From NCBI RefSeq assembly GCF_023078275.1, contig NC_062983.1, positions 2,473,001-2,537,000 on the forward strand: 64,000 bases of DNA, given 5' to 3'. This document shows positions 41,677 through 53,154 of this stretch, in pieces. The position numbers and the translations under genes are program-made. Within the stretch, counting starts at the first letter, position 1, and the number at the start of each line of letters is the position of its first letter. Origin of the DNA: Leguminivora glycinivorella. Its lineage: Eukaryota > Arthropoda > Insecta > Lepidoptera > Tortricidae. The notes under the pieces were generated by a model, which made no database searches, was not told the origin of the DNA, and saw nothing but the letters and a program-made list of their open reading frames with translations.

Positions 41677-42044
41677 GTGAAAGTCCATTGGCAAAAAGTT
41701 TATCAGCAAGGTATGATAGTTAAATCAAACGTAGCACAGTTTGAAATAATTATTAAACATCTGCAAAAAGATTTTTCTAACTTGTGTTTAAAAACAAAGT
41801 GTATGTTGAACGTTTACCTCTGTCTACTTATATATTATTTAAAATTCTGGTACTCAAGTACCCTGAAAAATATTTATCATCTCTGGATGCAAAAATCATT
41901 TATAAAAATCTTGAGAATAGTGCTGCGCTGAGAGGTCTACAAATAATGTCTAGAATTAATTATCTTCACATTGTACAGACAAAAAAAAATCTGAACCAAT
42001 TTTATTCCAACGCCTTCCTTAACTTCACACTATACAAAACCTAA
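41677..42044 (+). pseudogene. unrecognised gene-like sequence, frameshifted
   Basis: Frame 1 (41677-41787) reads WQKVYQQG, SNVAQFEIIIKHLQKDF. A second frame (41784-42044) continues YVERLPLSTYILFKILVL, PEKYLSSLDAKIIYKNL and ends LYKT. The two run on from each other as one protein-like sequence of about 120 residues with a single shift near 41785. I do not recognise the family. It could be an old host gene piece, a transposon protein or a viral insertion; nothing here decides. Confidence 0.35.
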
Positions 42045-42819
42045 TGACCGACTAATCCGAGTCGGCTAACTTTCCATTCGTTCTTAAGACTGCCAAAAAA
42101 CGAAAGAATGAGTGGAATAGAAAAAGCTCATTCGTCACTGTCACTGACATGTCAAATTAGAGCGTTTCAGTCCTCGAATTGATCGGACGATTTATCATAT
42201 AGATGTTATGACGTTACGCCAATCCTTGTTTTATTGTTGACATCTTGTATTTCCGTTTCCGTTTTACAAGATTTTATTCAAGTTGCCTTGTTGGTATGTT
42301 AGTGTGCGTCAAAACGTAGAAGCTAAATTTGACCCACTTCCCGATTTCCCATTGAGCTGAAATTTTGCACACCTATGTAAATCACGTGACAATGCAATAT
42401 TATGGTATCATGGAGCTGATCTGGTGATGGAGCCGAAATGTGGTCATAGAAACTCTGTTATGAAACGTCGTATCCCCATCGAGTAAGTGGATTTTAGAAA
42501 CGACTCGGAGAGCAGTAGATGACTGTTGAAGAAATGGTACAGTCGGCGATAAAAGCTTGTGCTAAAAATAAATTTTTTGCAAAAAAACTTATTATTTAAA
42601 GAATTTTTTTTTAGAAATGTATTTTCCTTTTACGTTTTTAGACATGTGACGAAAATTCTTAACTTTTACTTACCGTCATTTAAAACAAAGAATACAATTA
42701 ATAGTATCAGTAACAGAAATCTTGATATTTTTGAAAATTTAAATTAAAAAAAAAACTGTGACAGTTATGAAGGTAAGTAACTTTTAATTAATCAGAAGTG
42801 AAAATTACAACATGTAATA
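42045..42819. other. unassigned A+T-rich DNA
   Basis: No gene was found, only K/N/F-rich chance frames. Confidence 0.4.
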
Positions 42820-43375
42820 GTTATTTGTTATACAAGGGGGCAAAATTGTATTTTAACGCCGAGTGTGGAATTGAAAAACGAGCAAGTGAAAGGATTCTAT
42901 AGTTGAACCACGAGCGAAGCGAGTGGTTCGAGAATAGAATCCTGAACTTGCGAGTTTTTTTACACACGAGAAGTAAAATACATTTGCACCCGAGTGTAAC
43001 ACAAAACTTTTCCCCTCACTATAGCGAGAAAACTACAACGCAAAAAATGCATTTATCACTGCTTCCAGTAGTTCCACAGGTGGTAAATCATCTTTATTAC
43101 TAGATTTACCTACTTTTATCAATTTTAAAGCAGTTAATTTGACTTTATTCAAGGTCAAATTACTTTAGAATAGAATAGAATAGAATAGAAAAACGTTTAT
43201 TGCAGAAACCATCATACAGCATCACATACATTTTTAAAAAAAGAGAGAAAAAGAGAGATCTTATGAACTAAATACTTAAAACTATATTGCTCACTAGTGG
43301 ATAAAATGCGTTTCTACCCGCTGGTATTAAAGGACAAAACACGTGTCTCCGAGCTAGTGAGGGGAAAAATTACAT
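42820..43375 (-). repeat. dispersed repeat (8335 family) interrupted by LINE tail
   Basis: The reverse complement matches 8335-8735. Between TTACTT at 43165 and ACTAGTGG at 43297 it carries an extra 130 bases: on the minus strand a retroposon end with GCAATAAACG and a (TCTAT)n tail. This is a later insertion. Confidence 0.7.
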
Positions 43376-44165
43376 TAAAATATTTTAATTTGACTTGATT
43401 ACGCTAAAAAATAGAATTCCACATACAATTTCCCCCCTCTGAATCATTAGGGTTAAACTCAACTTAAACGCGTTTCCTCATTGGACAGGCTTCTTCAGAT
43501 AAACTCGGGAAAGCATTCCATTTTCGAAACAATTTAAAAACTTGAGCACATTAGTCACCGGGCAGGAAGCCGACGTATCTCAACGTCGAATTATTGTCCA
43601 AATTCCTAATGTAAAAAGTAAATAACAGGAAAAAAACACCAAGAAATTGTTCCCGATAATCCGGCTCCGATCCCCAGGTGATCGTTGAACGAATGAGTGA
43701 GCGAAGAACGAATGGAAAGAATGAATGGGTGGGAGCACCTAATGGCCCGCGTCAAGCTTGCTTTCTGCTATGAAACAAAACGGGTACCTTATGGGCCGAC
43801 TGTGTATTAATCATGGACCTTCCTGGTACTGTTTCTTTTGGGTATTGTGAAAAATGTTGTTGGGATGTCTGTTTTAGTTGACGTTGTAGTGCCCTATGTA
43901 TGTTTTAAAAGGTCCAGTTGGTAATGGTTTCCATTATTCGTTGTAGTTAAGAGAGACATAAATGGTTTGGGTGTCGAATTTTTTTTTTCTTAATACACCT
44001 TACAAGAAAGTCAGGGCATGAACATTGGCAATGGTGCTAATAATAATTTAAATAAATACTTTTTAGTAAGAAAATAAAGTCTGAAAAAGAAAATTTTATA
44101 GGTATAGTAGCAAAGAAAAAATATCAAAATACGTCAAGGGAGAAAAATTACGATGGAAGCAATTG
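43376..44165. other. unassigned DNA
   Basis: No gene or clean repeat was seen. Confidence 0.4.
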
Positions 44166-44343
44166 CAAATGAAACATAAAATAAAACTATGGAAACGGAT
44201 TAATTCGCGTATAATGAATTTAAAATACATCCCGACGTTTCGAACTCTTTACAGCGTTCGTGGTCAACGGGTGACTCCGCACCCACCGCACGACCGCACG
44301 GGGGTTGACCACGAACGCTGTAAAGAGTTCGAAACGTCGGGAT
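44166..44343. repeat. palindromic PLE-like relic, left part
   Basis: 44166-44262 (minus) and 44305-44343 continuing at 48287-48350 (plus) are arms of one palindrome with CCCGACGTTTCGAACTC... and its complement. Related single arm at 32993-33095. The right arm is interrupted by the hAT element. Head-to-head terminal repeats are also seen in the PLE at 6.7-7.5 kb. Confidence 0.6.
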
Positions 44344-44983
44344 TAGAGATGGGCGCTGACGGTTAAATACCGGGAAAATACCCATATCTACCCAATCCAC
44401 CCGGTATTTACCCGTATCTACCCAAATGAGCGGGTATAAAAAATAATCTATGAAATTAAAGATTATTCTTAATTCACATGACTGAAATATATTTTTCTAT
44501 TAAAATTAATAGATAATAGACTAACTAATATTAAAATATTAAGAGAAATTCTAATATATCATGTGTAATTTACCACATTCAATTACAAAGTTGTATTCCC
44601 TAGATGTTTTTAGCCCCACTAAGGGCACAAAGTATTAAAAGTACTTAAACACGGTGGACAGACAAATGCAAATTCATTAGCCAATGAGGTCACAGCTTTG
44701 CAAAACGCCAGGTAGATGCATCCGTATTGAAAGGGTGCAATTAGTCACTTGACCGGTCAGTTACTGCTTATCACTCGAACCGCCAAGATCTCAGTGTTTG
44801 TACTTAAGTAGTTAGCTAAACGAGCGCCACGTGTGATTTTAATTAACCCTTGCTTTGAATTCGGACTTGAATAATGCCTTCTAAGTGACCTCGGCTAGAT
44901 ACTGGACTTAAATTTATTTATAGGAAAAAACAGTGTTGTGTGTTCTTTACATTGTTTTCCAAAACGGATGGAAACGCTTTCAC

Positions 44984-45654
44984 GTAAGTAATCTATATGT
45001 TTTAATAATAAATAAACAATTTGTAATACCTTATTTTGTAAAATAGTCATATTTGAAATGTGTGTTTTCGTAGCACGATAAGTTTAGTACTACATTTTAT
45101 TCGAGGTATTTACTTAGCAACGTTTTAATTGGAACATATACATAAAATTATATATTATTATTACATATTATAGAGGTACACGGTGTGTCATGAGGAAACC
45201 GAATAATTTTAACAGCGCATTCCTCATCATATTAGAAGAGTAAAATGTCATATAAACTTTTTAATATTTCTCAGAACAAAACTCTATTTTGATGGCGATG
45301 ATGCCATAATCGGACATAATCTAACTATCCTCGTTGATAGATGTCAAAAAATAAGTAGTAACTCATTGCAAAAAAGATTTTTTTTAGGAAAAAAGTGTAT
45401 TATTTAATTTCAAGTGCTAGTTTTACGAATAATATTTACTTTTTATGTGAAAATATATCAAAACAAAACTAAAAAAACTTATACAAAAAAAAATTTTTTT
45501 GGTAAAACTTGCTTGACATTTTCTTTTTATTTTGCCCTCAAAAATACGTACTTTATATCTTTCAGTTCTCCCATGGTACACCGTCTATATTATATAATCT
45601 GTTTTTTTTTGTTACCATAGTTATTTGTTATTATTAATAGCAATTTATTTACAG
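44984..45654 (+). other. possible 5' intron of hAT transposase
   Basis: CACGTAAGTA (donor at 44984) and a pyrimidine/T-rich TTTATTTACAG (acceptor ending 45654) are good consensus sites. A short METLS frame precedes the donor. Joining them reaches the BED region one base out of frame with the main ORF, so if the intron is real it more probably lies in the leader. Confidence 0.35.
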
Positions 45655-45685
45655 GTCAGGCTGAATTATGGGAAGATAAAAAAAA

Positions 45686-47476
45686 ATGGCAATTTGGAAG
45701 CATTTTCGGTCATCAGAAGATAACTCTGTCGTCTGCTCATATTGCGATTCAAAATATAAAAAACCGAATGTGAACAAAATGGAAAGTCACTTGTTAAGAT
45801 GTCAGAAGTGCCCGAAAAATGTCAAAGATGAACTACATGCCACAATTTCATCATCCAAGGACGGTAATGTGATTGTTCCTGTTGATAGCCAAAAAGAGAA
45901 CAATCCAAGTACCAGTAGTATCAGTTCAACGTCCAGCGAAGAACCATTCTCCGAAGAATACAAACGAGAGTTGAACTCCGATTTGGCAAAAGCCATTTTT
46001 GTTACTGGTGCACCGTTCTCCATGGTCGAGCACCCGCTGTGGTTACATTTTTTCCAAAAACTTCAACCTCAGTTTAAGCCACAATCCAGGAAAGCTTTAT
46101 CAACTACGCAGCTAAATAAAATGCACATGGATATGCACAAAGACTTGAGTGATGCCATTGAAGCTGAAAACTTTCTTCATTTGCAATGCGATGGTTGGAG
46201 CAGTGTACGTAATGAAGGAATTGTTAATTTTCTTGTTTCCAAACCTGAGCCCGTGTTTGTCAAAAGCTTAGACACTACTACTCATCATCATACGGCTGAA
46301 TATATACGTGATGAAATACTAAAGGTTATGGCTGAGTATGGTGCAAACAAATTTGTGGTCCTTGTTGGAGATAACGCGAAGAATATGCAAAAGGCTTTTC
46401 GTCTAGTGAAAAATGTGCACCCTCAAGTAATTGATTTAAATTGTGCGGCTCATACTCTACACCTATTGTGCCAAGATATACTGAAACCAGCTGTGCTGAA
46501 GGCTTTTATAGATTTAGCAACTGATTGCATCAAAACGATTAAAAGGAGTCAAATATTGGCAGCATTATTTAACAAAATAACCCTTGAAAAGGGTGTTGGC
46601 GAAACGTTAAAATTGCCTTGTAAAACACGCTGGGGGAGCAATTGTGCAAGTCTAAAAAGCCTGCAAAACAGTAAAATACCTCTACAAACACTGGCTGTAC
46701 ACGAAGAGTCAAATAACTTGCGATTTGAAATAAAAGCAACTTTGTTGGACGAAGATTTCTGGAAGATGATAGACCAATGTATCGTACTTTTGGAGCCTGT
46801 TACAGAAGCGATTTTCAAATTTGAATCGGACAGGTTCAACATGCACAAAGTATTTATTACACTCCGGGACATGAAATCAAAGCTTCAGTTTACTATGCCC
46901 AAGATAACCATTTTAAATAATGACGATAAAGAACTAATATTGTTAGCGGTTGAAAACAGAACGAAAATGTGCATAAAACCCATACATTTAGCAGCTTACT
47001 TGCTAGATCCTGCTTGTCAAGGTGCAGAACTAGACGAAACTCAAGAAACAGATGCTGTAGAAATGATTTATAACATGGGGATCAAACTCAATTGTGACGT
47101 CATGCCCGATTTAGCAAAATATAGAGCCCGAGAAGGATTATGGAGCAAAAGTTTCGTTTGGAATCATGTCAATGGCATGAACGCTCTGACTTGGTGGAGA
47201 GGAATATGCGGCTCGAAGCTTTTAAGCAAAGTTGCAACACGAATATTGACGGCTCCTTGCACATCTGCAGCTGTTGAACGCTCCTTTAGTACACATGCAA
47301 ATGTGCACTCAAAAAAAAGAAATCGATTGACGTCTGAAAGAGCAAGCAAAGTTGCATTCATTGCCTACAATTGGAACCTGCGCAATCGACAGGTTGATGA
47401 GGACGATAGTGACGATGATGTGTCTGTTTGTTCTTTGCCTAGTCACAACAATATGGAAGATCAGTTAGAGGATTAA
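45686..47476 (+). CDS. hAT transposase (BED finger, DUF659-like, hATC)
   Basis: 596 codons, uninterrupted. The N-terminus MAIWKHF starts a BED zinc finger (VCSYC at about residues 16-20, then HLLRCQKC). Next is a DUF659-like catalytic region with CDGWSS (about 168), GDNAKNMQKAF and NCAAHTLHLLCQDIL. TRWGSNCASLKSL follows. The hAT dimerisation region is near the end: APCTSAAVERSFSTHANVHSKKRNRLTS (about 527-554). The tail is acidic (DEDDSDDDV). Length and order fit an active-type transposase of the hAT superfamily, which cuts and pastes with 8-bp duplications. It sits inside recognisable hAT termini. I see no frameshift or stop. A domesticated host gene is less likely, as the termini and target duplication are present. 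Confidence 0.85.
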   Translation: MAIWKHFRSSEDNSVVCSYCDSKYKKPNVNKMESHLLRCQKCPKNVKDELHATISSSKDGNVIVPVDSQKENNPSTSSISSTSSEEPFSEEYKRELNSDLAKAIFVTGAPFSMVEHPLWLHFFQKLQPQFKPQSRKALSTTQLNKMHMDMHKDLSDAIEAENFLHLQCDGWSSVRNEGIVNFLVSKPEPVFVKSLDTTTHHHTAEYIRDEILKVMAEYGANKFVVLVGDNAKNMQKAFRLVKNVHPQVIDLNCAAHTLHLLCQDILKPAVLKAFIDLATDCIKTIKRSQILAALFNKITLEKGVGETLKLPCKTRWGSNCASLKSLQNSKIPLQTLAVHEESNNLRFEIKATLLDEDFWKMIDQCIVLLEPVTEAIFKFESDRFNMHKVFITLRDMKSKLQFTMPKITILNNDDKELILLAVENRTKMCIKPIHLAAYLLDPACQGAELDETQETDAVEMIYNMGIKLNCDVMPDLAKYRAREGLWSKSFVWNHVNGMNALTWWRGICGSKLLSKVATRILTAPCTSAAVERSFSTHANVHSKKRNRLTSERASKVAFIAYNWNLRNRQVDEDDSDDDVSVCSLPSHNNMEDQLED

Positions 47477-47851
47477 TATTAACAAATCATTCTTATTTTA
47501 TGTACCTGATTATTGTTTACATTAATTGTTGTAACTTTTAAGTTTTATCATAACATGTTGATTTTAATTGTAATTTTATTAATACATACTTGAATGTTAA
47601 CTATAGGTAATATTTTAACGATTTGTTGTTGATTGTAGTGTTCGTTGAACGATATGGAAGATCAGTTTATAGAGGATTAATATTAACAAATCATTTTTAT
47701 TTTATGTAAGTACCTGATTATTGTTTATATTAATTGTTGTAACTTTTGAGTTTAATCATAACATGTTGATTTTAATTGTAATTTTGTAAATACATGAATG
47801 TTAACTATAGATAATATTTTAACGATTTGTTGTTGATTGTAGTGTTAGTTG
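47451..47851 (+). repeat. 200-bp tandem duplication in hAT 3' region
   Basis: 47451-47651 (starting ATATGGAAGATCAG, the last transposase codons) and 47652-47851 are near-identical direct repeats, period about 201. The second copy holds a pseudo-terminus of the ORF plus the following UTR. Confidence 0.85.
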
Positions 47852-48286
47852 ATTAGTAGAAAAGTTTGTATGTGACTAATGAAAAATATTGTGTTTATAT
47901 TATTGTGATTGCCATCTTTCTGTGTCGATTATATTATTTGTATACAATTATAATTTTATTGTGGAAATAAAAAAACGTTATGATCCAAACCATACGTATT
48001 TTATTATGTATTCTAACTCCCACTCCTTTGATATTTAACAAATTCCTCATTCAACACGAATACTACGATATATGTTTATAGAACTATATTAATAATGTAT
48101 AAATATAATATAAAATACCAAGAAAACATTTTTTCATGGTTAAGTTCAATTTATGACCCATTTTATTACAATTTTTATTTATACCCACCCATTAGGGTAA
48201 AAAAGGTAAATATCGGGTAGATTGGGTAAATACCCGGTAAATTCCCGATATCTACCCCGGGTATTTTCCCGCCGCCCATCTCTAGA

Positions 48287-48350
48287 CTCGGGATGTATTT
48301 TAAATTCATTATACGCGATTTAATCCGTTTCCATAGTTTTATTTCATGAG
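48287..48350 (+). repeat. palindromic PLE-like relic, right part
   Basis: Continuation of 44305-44343 after the hAT element: CTCGGGATGTATTTTAAATT and CCGTTTCCATAGTTTTATTT. Confidence 0.6.
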
Positions 48351-48391
48351 TAACTGTCGCGGTAACCGAAGACAATATTCAATGAAACATA

Positions 48392-48640
48392 ATTAAATAA
48401 ATAAATATTACCGGACGTTCTTACACAGATTGACTGTTCCACGGTAAGCTCAAGGCCTGTGTTGCAGGTACTAAGACAACGATATGTATAATACACAAAT
48501 ACGTGTATACATAGAAAACATCCATAACTCAGGAACAAATGTCTGTGCTCATCACACAAATAAATGCCCTTACCGGGCTTCGAACCCGGGACCGCGGCGT
48601 AGCCGGCAGGGTCACTACGCGCTAGGCCAGACCGGTCGTC
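48392..48640 (-). repeat. tRNA-derived SINE, minus strand
   Basis: Complete type, with head GACGACCGGTCTGGCCTAGC at 48640 and box B GGTTCGAAGCCC (one change). The tail is (TTTA)n at 48392. Confidence 0.8.
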
Positions 48641-48671
48641 AAATATTAATTTCAACTTGTATTGGGTTTCT

Positions 48672-48815
48672 CTTTATACATACATACATACAATGACGCC
48701 TGTGTCCCATGAAGGGGTAGGCAGAGCACATGAAACTACTCAGGTTTCAGTGCCACTCTTGGCAAATAAGGGGTTGAAAGAAAACGAAACTGTGACATTG
48801 CAGTGACAGGTTGCC
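48672..48815 (-). repeat. (TATG)n-tailed retroposon, minus strand
   Basis: Reverse complement of the 35727-35860 family, including CCTGTCACTGCAATGTCACA. The tetranucleotide tract lies at the 48677 end. Confidence 0.65.
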
Positions 48816-49028
48816 AGCCTCTCGCCTACGCCACAATTTAGTCAATAGTCTTTATATTATACGATTTTAACTTGATCTGATAATTTTTAGCAGATTTTTT
48901 TTTCAAATACTGATTTAATAAGGCAAAAGCAAATTTAATACGATAATAAAAAAGCAATTACTAAGTGAATTTTCACTAAAAATAATGATGCTTAAAATTG
49001 AAAGATAATTACAAAATAAAATTTTGTA

Positions 49029-50278
49029 ATATCGATGACCGTAGGCTCAAAGGGCGTAAGGGACAAAATGGCGAAAATGAGTTATGAATGCAGTTATACT
49101 CAGATTTTTTTTCTCTATCGAATGGTATATTCAACGTCTCGATACCTTTGAAAAAATGTCCGATACGCCCTAAAAAAAGTCGTCATTTCTACCAAGTTTG
49201 AAAGAGCATTTTGTCGTATCCACCAAGCTAAAAAAATTTTTTGGGGCGTTTTGGCGTAACTCCCTAATCTCATGTACGTTACAGGGCGGATCATTTTTCT
49301 AATTTAAGAAATCTTTTAACGATGGGTGCAAATTTAGTGCTCTATAGGGTGCAAATGACGTAAAAAATATAAATAATAATAATAATGGGAAGTGCCTCCA
49401 CAAATCTATCGTTGTATGTTTTGCTATGTACCCTCGTCGATATTTATAGTAACGCTATAGTAATTAAACTGCCGCTGAACATAGTGAAAAACTAAGAAAA
49501 AGAGTAAACAATTAAATACATCATGACCATTATGAGTTATGACCAATATAGTACTAAATAAGTAAGTTCCAAAACACTTTTTTAAATGTGTTTTTTATTA
49601 CTTTAAATAGCTTTGTGGAGGCACTTACCAATAATTGATACTTTTTCATTATTTTTTAAGAACGGCCTCCACAAGAGGCATCTAAATCGCACCGATCGTT
49701 TACGAAAACCTCGAAAAAAGTATTTTTATACATTGATGGATCCGCCTCAGTGCTATATACGACAATTTTAGCGCACAATGTAATTTAATTGCGAAGTTTT
49801 CATTTGATTAATTCCAAAATAAACTTATGATTCCCTCTTAATTACATAATAATAAAAAAAATACGCAGTAAAATAGCAATTTACATGAAATTTATCGCAG
49901 ATTTTACAAAACTATTGTTAAGAATAGTGTACGACTTACGCCAAATTGTCCTCATAAAACAAGTATTTGTGTCCGATACGCCTAAATATTCATGAACTGA
50001 ATATAGCTGTTTTTGGCGTAACGTACAAATCTTTTCAAAAACTCAAATTTTTTTTGGCGTAACGTACATCTATCTCTGTTATTAATCTACTTAGCGCAAT
50101 ACTTATTATTTAGTAAAAAAGAACTTAAAGATACATGAAAAAATCAAAAACAAGCACCAAAATTCATAAAGAAATAAAAGAGTTATGATTTTTTTTCTCA
50201 AAAATAAATAGTTTTTTGGCTCTCCTGAAAAATCGTGTTTTGTCCCTTACGCCCTTTGAGCCTACGGTCATCGATATC
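49029..50278. mobile_element. non-autonomous TIR element, 40-bp perfect ends
   Basis: 49029-49069 and 50238-50278 are exact reverse complements (ATATCGATGACCGTAGGCTC...AAGGGACAAAA). The 1.25-kb A+T-rich interior has no transposase but carries repeated words near both ends: GGCGTAAC, TGTCCGATACGCC, GTACGTTAC/GTAACGTAC. I see no clear target duplication, so the superfamily is undecided. Confidence 0.8.
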
Positions 50279-50646
50279 CTTTTTATGGCGATCAAGCTCT
50301 TTTATTATATTTCTAATATTCACGGTCTTTCAATTAATAAAAGCTTATTTGACGATATTAATTTCTGTTTTATAAGAAAAATAAATGTGAAATATTCAAA
50401 TTTCTTGCCAACGAACGTAAAAGGCATCTTTGTGTGGGTTCTGAATTCCCTGCTAATTATTGGACCTCATTAATTAAGGTCTTTGGGTTAATTTCGATGA
50501 CTTTCATGTTAAAATATTTTTCAAGCGTATTAATTAAGTTTTTAATACATTATAATAAAATCATAAAAAAGTTACTTAGACGTAATTGTGGTATTTCACA
50601 AAGTGTGATGTTTTGTTCAAAATATTTAATATTTCTATTACCTAGT
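50279..50646. other. unassigned A+T-rich DNA
   Basis: No gene was found between the TIR element and the LINE. Confidence 0.4.
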
Positions 50647-50660
50647 GATCTCCTTAGTTT

Positions 50661-51638
50661 GGGCGGAGGCGGAGGCGGGTCCATGTGCAAGTGATAATTT
50701 GCGACCGGTCGCTCCTTGCGGTGGGTCTGTCTCTATGTCAGATACCTGTCCGGTAGCTGGCATGGTGAATGGTCTCGGGAGTAGCACAGGTTGCAGAGAT
50801 CCCCGAGGCAAAACTGGTTGTGCTCCTTCCCGAGGTTACCGCCTGTTAACTGCCTGGTTCTACCGTAGAAACAGGTAAGAACGGAAACAACCAGTTGAAC
50901 CTTCGTAGGGCAAGTTTTGCAAGGGAGCAGACACAAGGACCGGAAGTAGGTGTTGTCATCCGGATGACTGCACCTCCAACTGGGCCAAGTGAGTGAACCA
51001 TTGTAAAACACCCTTAGTGTAATCCCAACCTATCCATATCCCTCAGATGGGTCGCAATGTTTGCCATCATGATGACGCCGCTGTAGGCTTGACTTCTTTA
51101 TGAGGACGAGTCTGTAGGGGTGGGATGGTGATGGCAAACAACGATCCGTATCCCGTATAATCAGCCGTAGGCGATGACGTGGCATGTCGCAGCGGGCTTC
51201 CCATCCACAAAGAAGGATGGGAGGCGGTAGAATGCCACCCGCGTGTTGTGCCGTGCGCGGGGACCCGTACGGGTGGAGAAGGAGATCCTGGGAGTCTAGG
51301 CGAAGCAGGGGTCTGCGGTCGTTATCCCTGTTAGGCGAAGCTCCTTTGGCTCCATATTCATCTCACACGGGCGGTCTTAGTCTAGCCAGCTAGGATCAAT
51401 CGGCTGCCGTGTCCAGTCAGATGGCCACAAGGTTAGTTCTCTGGGGTGTAGGGGTCTGTAATCGGCGGAGCACGATTCACTGCGTCGGCTGAGGAGCTGA
51501 CCAGGGTTTTGGCACCGTGCGGATTCACAGACAACGCATCCTGGATTACTATAGCAGACTTGGTAGCCCTAATGCTTCAATGCATTCCAAATGTGTGGCT
51601 CCGTGGTGGGTGGGGAACCAGTTTGCTGAAATTTTTCA
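50661..51638 (+). promoter_or_regulatory. LINE 5' leader, presumed internal promoter region
   Basis: About 1 kb between the element start and ORF1, markedly richer in G+C than the flanking DNA, with no long frame. By analogy with other LINEs it should hold an internal pol II promoter; no specific motif is visible. Confidence 0.4.
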
Positions 51639-53146
51639 TTGTCTTTTTATGGATACAAAAGTACCTGTAACGACGGGGGAGGGGACGCCGTACCCGTACG
51701 GGATGAGGCGAAGGCGCATAGCGCAAAGGTTGCTGCACCAGCGATTAGTGGGGCTGTCTGTGACAGATCCACGAGCGTTGGCAGCGGCAACACGTGGACG
51801 TCCGCTAGGACGGGGGCCAAGCGTAGGGGCCACGGCGGAGCTGGCCATCCCAACAGCACCAACCCGTCTCTTCCCTTAGGGTTGAAGAGTGGGGGCGCAA
51901 AGCAAGCACCCCTCGGGGAGCCGACTAGCGCTGGTGCTGGGGGGATGGGCCGCGGAGCAACGGCCAACTGCGGGAGGGACGTGCCGCTTCCAAATTCTGG
52001 TGGGGCGGCTCCGGGCGCCATTGACGACGCTACTGCACCCCAGGGTGTGGATGCGCAGTCGGGTGGAGGAGTAGCCCCAACCAGGAGGCAGAAGAGGCGT
52101 GCGAAGGCGCGGGCGAACCGAGACGCGCAAGAGGGGGCCGGACCCTCCACTAGTGGGGCGGGGAGGCAGGCAACTAAGAGGTCACTGGGGGCCAGTGGCG
52201 ACTCTTCTCTGCTCGCTGGCGACCACAAGCGAACAAGGGTGGGGGGGACGTTCGCTGAGGTAGCGGCGAGCGAGAAGATGGCCATCGTCCCAGTGACCTT
52301 TCCAGAGGAGAAGGTGTTGTTGGAGCATAGGTCGGCCATAGTGAGCGTCCTGCTCGTGGCGTTAGACGAGGCGGCCGATCCTATGCCCGACATCACGTTA
52401 GGTGCTGTCACGGGGGTGCGCTTCACATCACCTGCGGAGGAAGCGACGCAGTGGGATGGCTCCGCTCGGTGATCGGAAGAGGAGAGATCGGCGGGCGGCG
52501 CCTGAAGTCGTGGCTGCCAAAGATCTGCCGAAACCGGTCAAGATGGCCTGGCGTACGGCGATTGATGGCAGTCAGGACGTGGCGCTGGCTCTGCGGGTGA
52601 TGCAGAGGCGCAACCCCAAACTCCGCACCGACGAGTGGAAGGTGGTCGACACCGTGATGTCGGAGCTGAACACCAGGCGCATCGTCCTGATGGACCAGGT
52701 GTCAGCTGACGTCATCAGGGAGGCCGGCTACGTTCTGCACTCGGGGCTCGACACCAGCCACTTCAAGCTCCTGGAGACGGGGAAGGAGCGTGAGCATGAA
52801 GAGGCTGGGGTGGAGCCCGGTACGGACGGGGGGAGGGGGACTCGGCGGCCGACAAGGCTGCGGGCGCCGCGGGGGCGGCGACGGGGAGGCCCCGGAGTGG
52901 GACGCGCCGCCTGGCGCTCCTGCGGAGGTGGCTGGGGACCGGTCGGAGGCGGGGGAAGTGGTGCTAGTCGGGGAGAGTCTCGCTGGGCTGCGCTGGGCCC
53001 GAGAGTCGTCACCGATCTCGTCGATGGCGGGCTCGGAGGACCTGCGCGGTCTGGAAGAACTCTACCTGGAGGGCACCACTTCGCCCATGTCCTGCGACAA
53101 CACGGTCCAGGAGGTGGCCGCTGATCTCAGCACCACCAAACACTAA
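51639..53146 (+). pseudogene. LOA-like LINE ORF1 (two frameshifts)
   Basis: Three overlapping frames appear to form one ORF1: 51639-52472, 52402 to about 52800, and about 52790-53146. The first is A/G/P/R-rich with TRRQKRRAKARANR and a possible nucleic-acid-binding character. The second has LALRVMQRRNPKLRTDEWKVV and HFKLLETG. The third ends LEELYLEGTTSPMSCDNTVQ. The stretch is very G+C-rich compared with its surroundings. No CCHC knuckle is visible. The product should bind element RNA. Boundaries of the shifts are approximate. Confidence 0.55.
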
Positions 53147-53154
53147 CCGCCGTA

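Larger units (their letters stand above)
44344..48286 (+). mobile_element. hAT-superfamily DNA transposon
   Basis: The left end TAGAGATGGGCG and right end CGCCCATCTCTA are inverted repeats. The target duplication is GTCGGGAT (44336-44343) against CTCGGGAT (48287-48294), 7 of 8. Subterminal regions are full of GGTATTTACCC/GGGTAGAT words (44365-44440 and 48185-48270), likely transposase-binding repeats. Inside is one long transposase frame, possibly with a 5' intron, and a duplicated 3' region. Length is 3.94 kb, normal for hAT. Confidence 0.85.

Noticed and set aside
45686..47476. Domesticated host BED/hAT-derived gene
   Set aside because: Inverted repeats, an 8-bp-type target duplication and subterminal repeats surround it, so a transposon is the simpler reading.
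51647..52426. Long minus-strand frame of 259 codons
   Set aside because: It is antisense to LINE ORF1 in GC-rich sequence where stop codons are rare; the plus strand carries the ORF1-to-ORF2 layout.
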